Assembly: GCF_009923995.1 (NCBI RefSeq)
Contig: NZ_RFSK01000052.1
Span: 1-42,547, forward strand
Direction of reading: 5' to 3'
DNA: 42,547 bases
Origin: Janthinobacterium sp.
GTDB taxonomy: Bacteria > Pseudomonadota > Gammaproteobacteria > Burkholderiales > Burkholderiaceae_D
Shown here: positions 1-8,097 of the stretch, one piece after another
How the letters are laid out: every line of letters starts with the position of its first letter
Numbering within the stretch: the stretch's first letter is position 1
Program-made: the position numbers and the translations under genes
Notes under the pieces: generated by a model
What the model saw: the letters and a program-made list of their open reading frames with translations, nothing else
Database searches by the model: none
Told to the model about the DNA's origin: nothing

Positions 1-151
1 GCACGGGCAGCGGCGCGGGCGCGGCGCCGGGCGGCGCATACTCGGCGTCGAGGATGGCGTTCTTGCGGCGTTCGAATTCCTGCTCGCTGAGCAGCCCGTC
101 GTCATGCAGGGCGCGCAGTTCACGCAGCTTGTCTCGTGCTTTTTGCATCAT
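1..151 (-). CDS. SHOCT-domain protein (3' end outside window)
   Basis: The first 50 codons are visible; the C-terminus lies beyond position 1. The protein begins MMQKARDKLRELRALHDDG and continues LLSEQEFERRKNAIL, the usual SHOCT pattern (a short helical pair with L-x-x-L-x-x-G-x-x-x-x-x-E-F-x-x-x-K). SHOCT domains are short oligomerisation modules, usually at protein ends, and are often found next to SPFH/Band-7 and zinc-ribbon proteins. A Pro/Ala-rich linker follows. It starts 21 bases after the stop of the SPFH/zinc-ribbon gene on the same strand, so the two are probably co-transcribed and may act together. Two ATG codons in tandem (151 and 148) could both serve as start. Function beyond the domain call is unknown. 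Confidence 0.7.
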   Translation of the reverse strand, partial: MMQKARDKLRELRALHDDGLLSEQEFERRKNAILDAEYAPPGAAPAPLPV

Positions 152-172
152 CTAAGGCGAAACGCTTCCCAA

Positions 173-2488
173 TCAAGGCTGCAGGGGGACGCCGCAAGCA
201 GCGCAGAATTTGTCTTCCGGATGGCCGGCGCGCAGCGCATGGCCGTTCTTGCAGCGCGCCGGCGCGGCGCTGGCCAATGCCGGCTGCAGCGCCTGCGCCA
301 CGGCCACGCCCACCTGCGCCTGCGCCGACAGGCCATGCGCATGCGCCGCGTTCTGCAGGTTGATCAGGTCCAGCTGCTGGCGCCGTTCGCGCTCCACCTG
401 GCCTTCCAGGTAGCTGCGCTCCTGCGCCACGCTGTCCTGCGCCATGCGCATGGCCTCCAGCGGCGCGACGCTGTTCTCGGCCGCCGCCAGGGCGGCCAGG
501 GCGTGGATCTGTTCGGCGCTCATGCCCGCCTGCAGCTGCACCTTGAGCACCTGCGCCAGCGCGGCCGCATTCGGTCCCTGCGCCATGGCCACCTTGCCGG
601 TGTCGCTCAGGGTGCCGATCTTCTCGATGCGGTCGATGTCGATGCGCGCCAGTTCGGCCGCATGCGCCTGCTGCGCCAGCAAAGCTTCGTACTCGCCTTT
701 CCAGCGCGCGTAATCGCTTTCGCGCTGCTGCGCCATGGCCAGCAGGTCGCGCTGCCACTGCGCTTCCTGTTCCAGCTGACGCAGCTGCTGGCGCTGTTCC
801 TCGATGGCCAGCGCGTCGAGCTGCGCCAGGTGCGCCTGCTGCTGCAGCTGACGCGCATGCACGCCGTCGGCCTCGATGGTGCGCAGCAGCTTTTCCTGCT
901 GCGCGACGGCGTCTTCGCGCACGCCGCCGCGGCGCAGCGCCGCGACCTTTTCGGCGATTTCCGCCGCCTGCACCTGCGCCGCTTCATCCTTGTGCGCCTC
1001 GGCGCGCAGCAGTTCGCGCTGGCGCGCCAGCTGCATCTGGTCTTCCCACTCCTGCACCCGCTCCGCCTCGCGCTTGCGCGCCGCATTCGCCAGCATCAGG
1101 CCCTGCCAGGCGGCCTTGTGCTGCTCCGCTTCCAGCTGCGCCTCGCGCTGCGCCGCCTCCATCTCGGCCTGGCGCAGGCGCGCCAGCTGGGCGCGGCGGC
1201 CCGCCTCGTCGTCGATCAGCAGCGCGCTCTCGATCTGCTGCGCGATGGACTGCAAATGTACCTGGTGCGTGAAGCGCTGCTGCGCCATCTGGATCTGTTC
1301 GCGCCCGTTCAGCTGCGACAGTTCCAGCTCGCTGCGCATCTTGATGGCGGCCAGCGCGCGCACGTGCTCCCAGTTCGCAGCCTCGTCGGCCCGCTGCGCG
1401 CCCTTCTGCGCCAGTTCCTGTTCCAGCTCGCCCAGCGCCAGCGCGGCGCCGTGGTCCAGCGCCTGGCGCCGCGACTTCGCTTCCAGGATGCGGCCATACA
1501 GGTCGATCTGGCGCCCGCGCAGCGCCTGCAGGCGCTCCGCTTCCTGGTGGCCCAGCTCGGCCTTCCCGACCGTGGCGTCCTGCTGCAGCTCGGCGCGCCG
1601 CTGCGCGTGGCGCGCCGCCATTTCCTCGCGGCGGATGCGCTGCCACTCTTCCTCGTCATACAGCTGGTCGAGCTGCTGCATGCGCTCCAGGCTGTGCCGT
1701 TCCAGTTCCTGCGTCGGCACGCCGCCCAGCCACAGGGTGCCGATGCTCTCTGCCGCACCGCTTGCGCGCTTGTCGTGGCGCAGGCTGAGGGTCTCCACGC
1801 GCGCCACGGCCAGGCCGGACGGCGCCAGGCGCTGCGTCAGCGCCGACTGCAGGCGTTCGTTCAATTCGGGACGCAGGTCGGCATGCGCCTCCATCTCGCG
1901 CAGCGCGCGGCTGCCGATGAATTCCAGCGCGATCTGGCGCACGGAGGGCAGCAGCAAGGCGTGCAAATGGGCGCGCGTGACGGCGCCCGGCGCGCGCATG
2001 AACTGGCGCGCAAACGCATCGGGCTGGCCCAGGGCGACGTCGACGCGCAGGGCAGCGGCGACGCCGAGCAGTTCCGTGCTGGCCAGGTCGGGCAAGTCGA
2101 ATTCGAGGCCCAGCGCATCGGCGCGGGCGATCAGCACTTCGGCCGGACGCGCCGGCAGCAGGCCAGGCAGGCGGGCAAAGAAGGCGGCGCTGTCGTAGTC
2201 GCCCGGGGGTATCAAGGTGAAAGCGTCCGTCTGCACGATCCAGGCGCGCGATTCGGCGGGCACCTGCAGGCGGCGCGCGGCGCTGCCGAACAGGGAAGAC
2301 AGTTCGCGCACGCCAAAGAACAGGGCCAGCTGCTCGTCGGCCAGGCGCCATTGGTTGGCATGCAGCACCGCATCGCTGTCGGGCGCGCCCAGCGACAGGC
2401 CGCACTGCGCGCAGTAGCCGGCGGCGGCGCCATTCCTGTGCTCGCAACGGGGACAGCGGGCGCCGCCAAAACCAAACAATTGGAACAT
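173..2488 (-). CDS. SPFH-like coiled-coil protein with zinc ribbons at both ends
   Basis: A 771-residue protein. Seen: an N-terminal zinc ribbon (C12-x2-C15 and C26-x2-C29); a globular part to about residue 265 resembling the SPFH/Band-7 fold, including the helical R-x3-E...L-x3-L...GL-x-V-x-x-V segment; a very long Ala/Gln/Glu/Arg-rich coiled coil to about residue 700; and a second C-terminal zinc ribbon (C746, H750, C762, C765). There is no clear signal peptide or membrane segment, so it is probably a cytoplasmic scaffold on the membrane face. The closest known theme is the 'virion core protein-like' SPFH/zinc-ribbon family typified by Bacillus YdjI, which works with PspA at the membrane; that link is inference. 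The ATG at 2488 is chosen because AGGAG lies 6 bases upstream; the frame stays open further upstream without a ribosome site. It is followed by the SHOCT gene. Confidence 0.75.
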   Translation of the reverse strand: MFQLFGFGGARCPRCEHRNGAAAGYCAQCGLSLGAPDSDAVLHANQWRLADEQLALFFGVRELSSLFGSAARRLQVPAESRAWIVQTDAFTLIPPGDYDSAAFFARLPGLLPARPAEVLIARADALGLEFDLPDLASTELLGVAAALRVDVALGQPDAFARQFMRAPGAVTRAHLHALLLPSVRQIALEFIGSRALREMEAHADLRPELNERLQSALTQRLAPSGLAVARVETLSLRHDKRASGAAESIGTLWLGGVPTQELERHSLERMQQLDQLYDEEEWQRIRREEMAARHAQRRAELQQDATVGKAELGHQEAERLQALRGRQIDLYGRILEAKSRRQALDHGAALALGELEQELAQKGAQRADEAANWEHVRALAAIKMRSELELSQLNGREQIQMAQQRFTHQVHLQSIAQQIESALLIDDEAGRRAQLARLRQAEMEAAQREAQLEAEQHKAAWQGLMLANAARKREAERVQEWEDQMQLARQRELLRAEAHKDEAAQVQAAEIAEKVAALRRGGVREDAVAQQEKLLRTIEADGVHARQLQQQAHLAQLDALAIEEQRQQLRQLEQEAQWQRDLLAMAQQRESDYARWKGEYEALLAQQAHAAELARIDIDRIEKIGTLSDTGKVAMAQGPNAAALAQVLKVQLQAGMSAEQIHALAALAAAENSVAPLEAMRMAQDSVAQERSYLEGQVERERRQQLDLINLQNAAHAHGLSAQAQVGVAVAQALQPALASAAPARCKNGHALRAGHPEDKFCAACGVPLQP

Positions 2489-2692
2489 GTGTGACTCCTG
2501 ATGAGAATGATTGTGCACGCGACGGTGCCGCCATGCCGATTCTAGCAGGACAGCTGACGCAGCACTGGCCGCGCACAGCATGGGCACTGCATGGTGCAGC
2601 GTCAAATAATGCCATGCGGCAATTACATTCATATGCCCGGATACAGGGCTATTTAGGCCTCAATTCAAGCGGTCGGCTCGCCGGATCGGGCC

Positions 2693-2717
2693 AACGGCAT
2701 TTCAGTGCCGTTTTTTT
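2693..2717 (+). terminator. orphan intrinsic terminator
   Basis: A 7-bp stem (AACGGCA / TGCCGTT, loop TTTCAG) is followed by seven T on the plus strand. No plus-strand gene ends upstream: the neighbour at 2488 is transcribed the other way. It therefore either ends an unannotated small RNA from the 2489-2692 interval or acts as an attenuator in the leader of the gene at 2823. The 334-base gap 2489-2822 holds no other feature I can support. Confidence 0.6.
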
Positions 2718-2822
2718 GCAGGCCGTCCCGCCAAAACCACGGCTGGTCGCATCCGCATGGCGCGCCGGCATGCGCATGGCTACAGTACACACATCCCCAC
2801 CCGCCACCCGAAAGGAACGATC

Positions 2823-3059
2823 ATGAAAGCCTTGAAAAACATGGAAGCCATCTTCACCGTCGCCGTCGCCATCGCCTGCGGTGCCAGCTACGCCAGCTTC
2901 ATGCAGCCATCGACCGCCAAGGCCGCCGATGTGGCGCAGGCGAACGCCATCCCCGTCGTGGTGGTCAGCGCCAAGCGCATGACGGAACAGGAAAAGAAAA
3001 TCTCGCTGATCCAGGAGCGGCAAGCCTTGCTGGGCAATGCCGGCACCAGCACCCTGTGA
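2823..3059 (+). CDS. small exported or membrane-anchored protein, unknown function
   Basis: A 78-residue protein. The N-terminus MKALKNMEAIFTVAVAIAC carries a positive start and a hydrophobic stretch (residues 9-26), followed by ASYAS/AKA, so it is a signal peptide or a single membrane anchor. The remaining ~45 residues are polar, with V-V-V-V-S-A-K-R-M-T and a Lys/Gln/Glu-rich helix. The start at 2823 is supported by AAAGGAA about 6 bases upstream; upstream in-frame starts lack a ribosome site. No domain is recognised. Its base composition and codon use match the neighbours. The next gene, also exported, lies 189 bases downstream on the same strand. Confidence 0.6.
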   Translation: MKALKNMEAIFTVAVAIACGASYASFMQPSTAKAADVAQANAIPVVVVSAKRMTEQEKKISLIQERQALLGNAGTSTL

Positions 3060-3248
3060 GCCATCCATGCCGACAGCACGCCGCCTGGCGCCCGCTTGAA
3101 GACTGCCGCGCCAGGCCGCCATTTGTATCGGCCACGGATACACGGACACACAGCATTGTGTCAATTGTAATAAGTTGAATCAAAGGCGAAAACGCCGCCA
3201 GCAAGCCGCTATAGTCCATTTCACGCAATTACCGAAATGGAGACGGAA

Positions 3249-3944
3249 ATGAAACCCATCACACTCTACGCAGCAGCCATGCTTGCCATCAGCACCGCGG
3301 CCTTCCTGCCCGCGCAAGCCATGGCACAAGGCCAGGTCGGCGTCAGCATTGTCGTCGGCAACGCCCCGCCCCCGCCACGGTTCGAAAGCGTGCCCGCACC
3401 GCGCGCCGGCTATGTCTGGGCACCGGGCTACTGGAACTGGGACGGCCAGCGCCACGTCTGGACAGGCGGCGAATGGCTGCGCGAACGGAACGGCAACCAG
3501 TACCGCCGCGCCGCCTGGATACAGGAAAACAACCGCTGGCGCCTGGACCGCGGCGGCTGGGTCGCGGCGCAGGTACAGCCCGTGCGCTATGACGACATCC
3601 GCATCGCCCCGCCGCCGCCGCGCCGCGAAGCCATCCCCCGCGCCCGCCACGGCTACGTCTGGGCACCGGGCCACTGGGAATGGCGCAGCCAGCGCTACGC
3701 CTGGACTCCCGGCGTGTGGATCGCCGAACGCCCCGGCTACGTGTATGCACCGCCCGCCTGGAACCAGCGCGATGGCCGCTGGCAGATGGAACAGGGCCGC
3801 TGGTCGCGCGGACCGAACGGCGACCGCGACCACGACGGCATCCCCAACCGCTATGACCGCGACAATGGCAACCGCCATGACCGCGACGGCGACGGCATCC
3901 CGAACCGCGACGACCGCCGCCCCGACAATCCGCGCCGCAGCTGA
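3249..3944 (+). CDS. exported WXXGXW-repeat protein with acidic C-terminal repeats
   Basis: A 231-residue secreted protein. A signal peptide (residues 1-24, ending AQAMAQ) precedes several aromatic repeats of the [17 protein letters not shown] / [17 protein letters not shown] type, the motif called YXWGXW or WXXGXW that is common in betaproteobacterial envelope proteins of unknown function. The last ~45 residues contain two copies of D-R-D-x-D-G-I-P-N-R-x-D, resembling thrombospondin type-3 or calcium-binding Asp repeats. GGAG sits 7-8 bases before the ATG at 3249, which I prefer to the upstream in-frame start at 3237. It is followed by a palindromic terminator. Probably periplasmic or outer-membrane associated; calcium binding is inferred from the Asp pattern only. 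Confidence 0.8.
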   Translation: MKPITLYAAAMLAISTAAFLPAQAMAQGQVGVSIVVGNAPPPPRFESVPAPRAGYVWAPGYWNWDGQRHVWTGGEWLRERNGNQYRRAAWIQENNRWRLDRGGWVAAQVQPVRYDDIRIAPPPPRREAIPRARHGYVWAPGHWEWRSQRYAWTPGVWIAERPGYVYAPPAWNQRDGRWQMEQGRWSRGPNGDRDHDGIPNRYDRDNGNRHDRDGDGIPNRDDRRPDNPRRS

Positions 3945-3960
3945 TCCGCATGAACACCAG

Positions 3961-3990
3961 GGCCACCGCGCGCGGTGGCCTTGTCATTTT
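3961..3990 (+). terminator. palindromic terminator after the WXXGXW gene
   Basis: Positions 3961-3980 form a perfect 20-base palindrome (left half GGCCACCGCG) followed by TTGTCATTTT. It lies 17 bases after the stop at 3944 and upstream of the next plus-strand gene. The T tract is interrupted, so termination may be partial. Confidence 0.65.
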
Positions 3991-4053
3991 CCCGACACAT
4001 CCGTGTATTAGAATCGCGCGACGATCAATCACACTGCGCGAGAAAGATTCACG

Positions 4054-5082
4054 ATGGCGATGGACAATGCCGGCTTTACCTACGGTTCGGACACCTCGGG
4101 CCTCGTCTGGGGCTTCCTGTTTGGCCGCGAAGCCCAGCCGCTGGCGCTGGATTCCTCTGCCGCCCTGGCCTGGCTGGCCGCCGGCGCGGCCCACCCGGCG
4201 CACGAATTCGCCTGGCTGCATTTCAACCTGTCGCATGCGGCCAGCGAAAAATGGCTGCAGGCGCATACGCAGCTGGCCGGCGAATTCTATGAAACCCTGC
4301 ACCAGGGCTCCCGCTCCACGCGCATCGAACAGGCGGAAAACACCCTGATCGCCGTGGTCAACGATGTGGTGCACAATTTTTCGTTCGAAGCGTCCGACAT
4401 TTCCACCATGTGGGCCAGCGTGGCGCAAAACCTCGTCATCACGGCGCGGCGCGCGCCGCTGCAGTCGATCGAGCGCCTGCGCCAGGCCGTCCTCAAGAAC
4501 CATGAGCCGATCCGCTCGTCGGTGGAACTGCTGATCCATCTGCTGCGCGACCAGGCCGACGTGCTGGTCAACATCGTGCGCGACGCCGTGGCGCGGGTCG
4601 ACGATATCGAGGATCATTTGCTGGCCGGGCGCCTGGTGCCGAAGCGCGAGGACCTGGGCGCCATGCGCCGCGTGCTGGTACGGCTGCAGCGCCTGCTGGC
4701 ACCGGAACCGGCGGCCCTGTTCCGCCTGCTGCAGCGCCCGCCTTCCTGGGTATCGGAGCTCGACAGCCTGGAACTGCGCCAGTCGACGGAGGAATTTTCG
4801 GTGGTGCTCAGCGACATGTCGTCCCTGCAGGAACGCATCAAGCTGCTGCAGGAAGAGATCGCCGCCAGGGTCAACGAGGAAAACAGCCGCAGCCTGTTCG
4901 TGCTGACTATCGTCACCGTGCTGGCCTTGCCGATCAATATCATCGCCGGCATGCTGGGCATGAACGTGGGGGGGATTCCGCTGGCCCAGCATCCGCAGGG
5001 CTTCTGGATCATCGTCGCCATCATCGTCACGTTTACGGTCGTGGCCGGATGGCTGGTGGTGCGCGTGCAACGCAATAGTTGA
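4054..5082 (+). CDS. zntB: CorA-family metal transporter, ZntB-like
   Basis: A 342-residue member of the CorA/ZntB 2-TM family. Seen: a long soluble, largely helical N-terminal domain (1-280), two C-terminal membrane segments (about 283-305 and 318-336) and the diagnostic G-M-N motif at 302-304 at the end of the first segment. Members form pentameric channels; ZntB moves zinc while CorA moves magnesium. The N-terminus (YGSDTSGLVWGFLFG) resembles annotated ZntB proteins more than CorA, but substrate cannot be fixed from sequence. It begins 110 bases after the WXXGXW gene, behind that gene's terminator, and converges on rnk with a hairpin between them. Confidence 0.85.
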   Translation: MAMDNAGFTYGSDTSGLVWGFLFGREAQPLALDSSAALAWLAAGAAHPAHEFAWLHFNLSHAASEKWLQAHTQLAGEFYETLHQGSRSTRIEQAENTLIAVVNDVVHNFSFEASDISTMWASVAQNLVITARRAPLQSIERLRQAVLKNHEPIRSSVELLIHLLRDQADVLVNIVRDAVARVDDIEDHLLAGRLVPKREDLGAMRRVLVRLQRLLAPEPAALFRLLQRPPSWVSELDSLELRQSTEEFSVVLSDMSSLQERIKLLQEEIAARVNEENSRSLFVLTIVTVLALPINIIAGMLGMNVGGIPLAQHPQGFWIIVAIIVTFTVVAGWLVVRVQRNS

Positions 5083-5100
5083 GTATTGGCAACACGGCCT

Positions 5101-5128
5101 GGCGGGCGAACGGCAGGCGCCGTCCGCC
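5101..5128. terminator. hairpin between convergent zntB and rnk
   Basis: A two-part stem, GGCGG/CCGCC outside and ACGGC/GCCGT inside, with internal bulge and loop. It fills the 54-base gap between convergent stop codons. There is no clear T run on either strand, so its action as a bidirectional terminator is inferred from position. Confidence 0.4.
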
Positions 5129-5136
5129 ATCACTGC

Positions 5137-5544
5137 TTAGCGGTGGTATTCACCGGCCCGTTCAGGCTGATAGACGATTTCCTCGATCTTCACTTTCACC
5201 ACGCCGCCTGGCATGGGCCAGGCGATGCTGTCGCCCACGGACAGGCCCAGCAGCGCGCTGCCCACGGGGGCCAGCACGGAAATGCGGTCGGCCTGGCCTT
5301 CCACGTCCTTCGGATACACGAGCGTCAGGCAAAACTCTTCCTTGTTTTCCACCGTGAAGCGCACGGTGGAATTCATCGTCACGACGGTCGGGGGAATCTC
5401 CTGCGGTTCCAGCACCTCGGCACGGCCCAGCTCATCGAGCAAGGCGGCCTTGTCCGGCGACAGATTATTTCCCAAGGCATACAACAACGCTTCCAGTCGT
5501 TCCAGGTCTTGTGACGACAAAATAATTTTTGGTTTTTTTTCCAA
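5137..5544 (-). CDS. rnk: Rnk, nucleoside diphosphate kinase regulator (GreA/GreB C-terminal fold)
   Basis: About 135 residues. The N-terminus EKKPKIILSSQDLERLEALL and the C-terminal FKBP-like part (TVRFTVENKEEFCLTLVYP, ISVLAPVGSALLGLSVGDSI) match Rnk, a small RNA-polymerase secondary-channel protein related to the GreA C-terminal domain and named for its effect on Ndk levels. I choose the TTG start at 5544 because AGTGAGGA lies 3-4 bases upstream and the resulting N-terminus fits the family. An in-frame ATG at 5565 would add 7 residues but has no ribosome site. The small ORF at 5555-5680 ends 10 bases before the TTG, suggesting translational coupling. It converges on zntB. Confidence 0.85.
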   Translation of the reverse strand: MEKKPKIILSSQDLERLEALLYALGNNLSPDKAALLDELGRAEVLEPQEIPPTVVTMNSTVRFTVENKEEFCLTLVYPKDVEGQADRISVLAPVGSALLGLSVGDSIAWPMPGGVVKVKIEEIVYQPERAGEYHR

Positions 5545-5554
5545 GATATCCTCA

Positions 5555-5680
5555 CTATTTATCATTAGGGCGGCGTCCGGTTTTGCTGGCGGCAGCGGAC
5601 TTGGCCGCAACAGACAAAACAAACAGCATCAGGACGTCCATCATCAGCGGATTATGGACGAACTCGCGGAGCAAGGCCAT
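5555..5680 (-). CDS. 41-codon small ORF directly upstream of rnk
   Basis: An ATG at 5680 opens MALLREFVHNPLMMDVLMLF, then VLSVAAKSAAASKTGRRPNDK, and a TAG at 5557-5555. The peptide has one hydrophobic segment (about residues 12-25) and a basic tail, as expected of a small single-pass membrane protein. A GGGGAA lies about 12 bases before the ATG, a rather long spacing. The stop overlaps the AGTGAGGA ribosome site of rnk. It could instead be a leader ORF for rnk or chance; there is no family match I recognise. Confidence 0.4.
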   Translation of the reverse strand: MALLREFVHNPLMMDVLMLFVLSVAAKSAAASKTGRRPNDK

Positions 5681-6151
5681 AGCGTTTGTACATTCCCCAT
5701 TAAAATTTATAAAAATCAATGACTTGCAATGTAATATTTATCTTCGTCAAAAAAATGCGGCAGTGCCCGCACATTCCCGCAGGGCTAGGCGAGATATTCC
5801 ATACGGCATTGTATTTACGGTGGAGCATATTTTTGAGGGGGAAAAACATGCTGCCGAAAAAAGGATTAAAATCAGGATAAATTATTATTAGAAAGACACG
5901 TCCGTACCGCAGGCTGGCGCCGCCGTTTTTCCCGGCAACCGCGGTTGCGTTGCCGGCCGTCCGGACGCCGTGGCACGTGCATGGCTGCATCCCCTGTACT
6001 TTCACGCTGCAAAATGACAATATGTCGGCCTTAACAACACGTTGAGAGTTCCGGCTCACATCGGTTTTCATCAGACTGGAACGTAAAGTATGGCAGGGCA
6101 AGGCGGGATGACACGGGGCGGCGGCAGGCGGGGCCGGCAAGGAAGGGCGCC
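5681..6151. other. intergenic region, AT-rich, between divergent rnk and GGDEF-EAL genes
   Basis: About 470 bases without a convincing gene. The part 5690-5890 is markedly AT-rich compared with the surrounding DNA. On the minus strand, TTACAT and TATAAA separated by 17 bases (around 5713-5741) form a weak promoter candidate for the small ORF and rnk. It also contains the inverted repeat at 5932-5956. Confidence 0.5.
5932..5956. repeat. nested inverted repeats
   Basis: CCGGCAAC (5932-5939) is repeated in reverse as GTTGCCGG (5949-5956). A second perfect palindrome, CAACCGCGGTTG (5936-5947), overlaps the left arm, so the two structures exclude each other. There is no T run. It lies about 200 bases upstream of the GGDEF-EAL gene and could be an operator. 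Confidence 0.45.
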
Positions 6152-8044
6152 ATGATGGCTCCGTTGATGCTGCCCTCGGCGCAGTTGCGCGGGGACAAGG
6201 TAGCCAGGCTGAACCTGCTGGCCGCGGCGGCCATGCTGGCGGCCGCCAGCCTGCTGCTGGTGCTGTTCCAATGGTTTTTCTTGCAAGCATCGCTGCAGCG
6301 CAACCTGCAGATACAGGCCGGCATGCTGGCCCCGGCCGCCACCTTGGCCTTGCGCCAGGACAATCGCCTTGCCGCAGAGCAAACGCTGGCCGCCCTTGCC
6401 GCCGCCCCCCACATTGAGCAGGCCCTGCTGTACCAGCCGGGAGGCCAGCCATTTGCCCGCTATGCGCGCAGCGCTGCCGGTGCCGCGCCCGCCGCAGCGC
6501 GCGCGGGCATGCAGGTAGATTTTCTGACCGGCAACGCTACTTTCGTCCAGTCCCTGCCTGGCGGGGGCGCGCTGCTCCTGCGCACCAGCCTGGCGCAGCA
6601 ATACCGCAGCCTGGCGCACTTCGCCGCCTTCACCCTGCTCGTCAGCCTGTGCGCCTTCGGCCTGACGGCCCTGCTGGTGCGCCGCACGCGCCTCGCCGCC
6701 CAGCAGGCGGAAAACCACCTGCACTACCTGGCCCACGTCGATCCCGTCACGCAGTTGCCAAACCGGCATGAGTTCAACGATGCGCTGGCCTACGCGCTGG
6801 CGCGCGCCGACCGCCAGGACAGCAGCGTGGGCCTGCTGCTGCTGGACCTGGACAATTTCAAGGTGGTCAACGACACGCTGGGCCACCACTGCGGCGACCA
6901 GCTGCTGAAACTGGTGTCCGAACGCCTGGTGGCCATCCTGCGCACCACCGACATCATCTGCCGCATCGGCGGCGACGAATTCGTCGTCATCGTCGAACCG
7001 GCCGACGACGCCTCGGAAATGGCCAGCGTGGCGCGCAAGATCCTCGCCGTGCTGGCCGAGCCGTTCGCCCTTGAAGGCCACCAGCTGTACGTCAGCGCCA
7101 GCATCGGCGTGAGCCTGTACCCGTTCGACGCGCACGACGTGGCCACCCTCACGCGCAATGCCGATACGGCCATGTACCACGCCAAGCACCAGGGCAAGAA
7201 CCGCTACGCCGTGTTCCAGTCCGAGATGGAGCTGCGCGCCCAGCGCCGCCTGCGCATGGAGGCCAATTTGCGCCGCGCGCTGCAGAACGAAGAGCTGTAT
7301 CTGCACTACCAGCCGCAGATCGACCTGCGCAGCGGCCGCATCGTCGGCGTGGAAGCGCTGGTGCGCTGGACCTGCCGCGAGATGGGGCAGCTGAGCCCCG
7401 CCGAATTCATCCCCGTGGCCGAGGAAAGCGGCATCATCGTCGACCTGGGGCGCTGGGTGCTGCAAAGCGCCTGCCGCCAGGCGGCCAGCTGGTGCAAGGC
7501 GGGCCTGCTCGACTCGCTGGAGCACGTGGCCGTCAACCTGTCGGCCTGCCAGGCGCGCGACCCGGGCCTGATGGACGACATCCACGCCATCCTGCACGAA
7601 ACGCAGCTGCCGCATGGCTTGCTGGAGCTGGAAATCACGGAAGGGGTCCTGATGGATAATGTCCACGCCAACGTGGAACTGATGCGGCGCCTGCAGGACA
7701 CGGGCATCCACCTGTCCATCGACGATTTCGGCACCGGCTATTCCTCGATGTCCTACCTGAAGCGCCTGCCCATCGACCAGCTGAAGATCGACCGCAGCTT
7801 CGTGCACGACCTGCCCGGCGAGGGCGAAGCCATCGTCACGGCCATCATCGCCATGGCGCACAGCCTGCACCTGAAAGTGGTGGCCGAAGGCGTGGAAACG
7901 CTGCAGCAGGTGGAATTCTTGCGCAAGGCGGGCTGCGACAACGTGCAGGGCTTCTTCTTCGCCCGCCCCATGACGGCGGCGCAGCTGACGGCGCTGCTGC
8001 TGGAGCGGCGCGACTGGAGCACGCGCACGATCTTGCCGGTGTAA
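6152..8044 (+). CDS. membrane-bound GGDEF-EAL protein (c-di-GMP turnover)
   Basis: A 630-residue protein. Two membrane segments (about 22-45 and 156-176) flank a small periplasmic sensor region. After a linker come a GGDEF domain (G-G-D-E-F at 273-277, inhibitory I-site R264-x-x-D267) and an EAL domain (E-A-L at 401-403, N-L-S-A, E-I-T-E-G, D-D-F-G-T-G-Y-S-S, A-E-G-V-E-T). All key motifs of both diguanylate cyclase and phosphodiesterase are present, so it could be bifunctional; which activity dominates cannot be told. AAGGA lies 8 bases before the ATG at 6152. It ends against the prfC terminator, with its TAA next to the A tract of that hairpin. Confidence 0.9.
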   Translation: MMAPLMLPSAQLRGDKVARLNLLAAAAMLAAASLLLVLFQWFFLQASLQRNLQIQAGMLAPAATLALRQDNRLAAEQTLAALAAAPHIEQALLYQPGGQPFARYARSAAGAAPAAARAGMQVDFLTGNATFVQSLPGGGALLLRTSLAQQYRSLAHFAAFTLLVSLCAFGLTALLVRRTRLAAQQAENHLHYLAHVDPVTQLPNRHEFNDALAYALARADRQDSSVGLLLLDLDNFKVVNDTLGHHCGDQLLKLVSERLVAILRTTDIICRIGGDEFVVIVEPADDASEMASVARKILAVLAEPFALEGHQLYVSASIGVSLYPFDAHDVATLTRNADTAMYHAKHQGKNRYAVFQSEMELRAQRRLRMEANLRRALQNEELYLHYQPQIDLRSGRIVGVEALVRWTCREMGQLSPAEFIPVAEESGIIVDLGRWVLQSACRQAASWCKAGLLDSLEHVAVNLSACQARDPGLMDDIHAILHETQLPHGLLELEITEGVLMDNVHANVELMRRLQDTGIHLSIDDFGTGYSSMSYLKRLPIDQLKIDRSFVHDLPGEGEAIVTAIIAMAHSLHLKVVAEGVETLQQVEFLRKAGCDNVQGFFFARPMTAAQLTALLLERRDWSTRTILPV

Positions 8045-8076
8045 AAAAAAGGGCAGAACCGCCGGTTCTGCCCTTT
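8043..8076 (-). terminator. prfC terminator, possibly bidirectional
   Basis: A perfect 10-bp stem GGGCAGAACC / GGTTCTGCCC (8051-8060 and 8064-8073) with a 3-base loop. On the minus strand it is followed by eight U, a textbook intrinsic terminator 25 bases after the prfC stop. On the plus strand only TTT follows, so it may also weakly end the GGDEF-EAL transcript. Confidence 0.9.
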
Positions 8077-8097
8077 CTGACACCTACTGCAGGTTCA

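Noticed and set aside
104..2494. A 796-codon open frame on the plus strand opposite the SPFH/zinc-ribbon gene
   Set aside because: It is the antisense of a clearly coding, Ala/Gln-rich gene. Its product is an unstructured His/Arg/Leu-rich sequence and it has no ribosome site.
5700..6452. A 250-codon open frame on the minus strand across the AT-rich gap
   Set aside because: It overlaps the N-terminal part of the GGDEF-EAL gene antisense, has no ribosome site and no recognisable domain.
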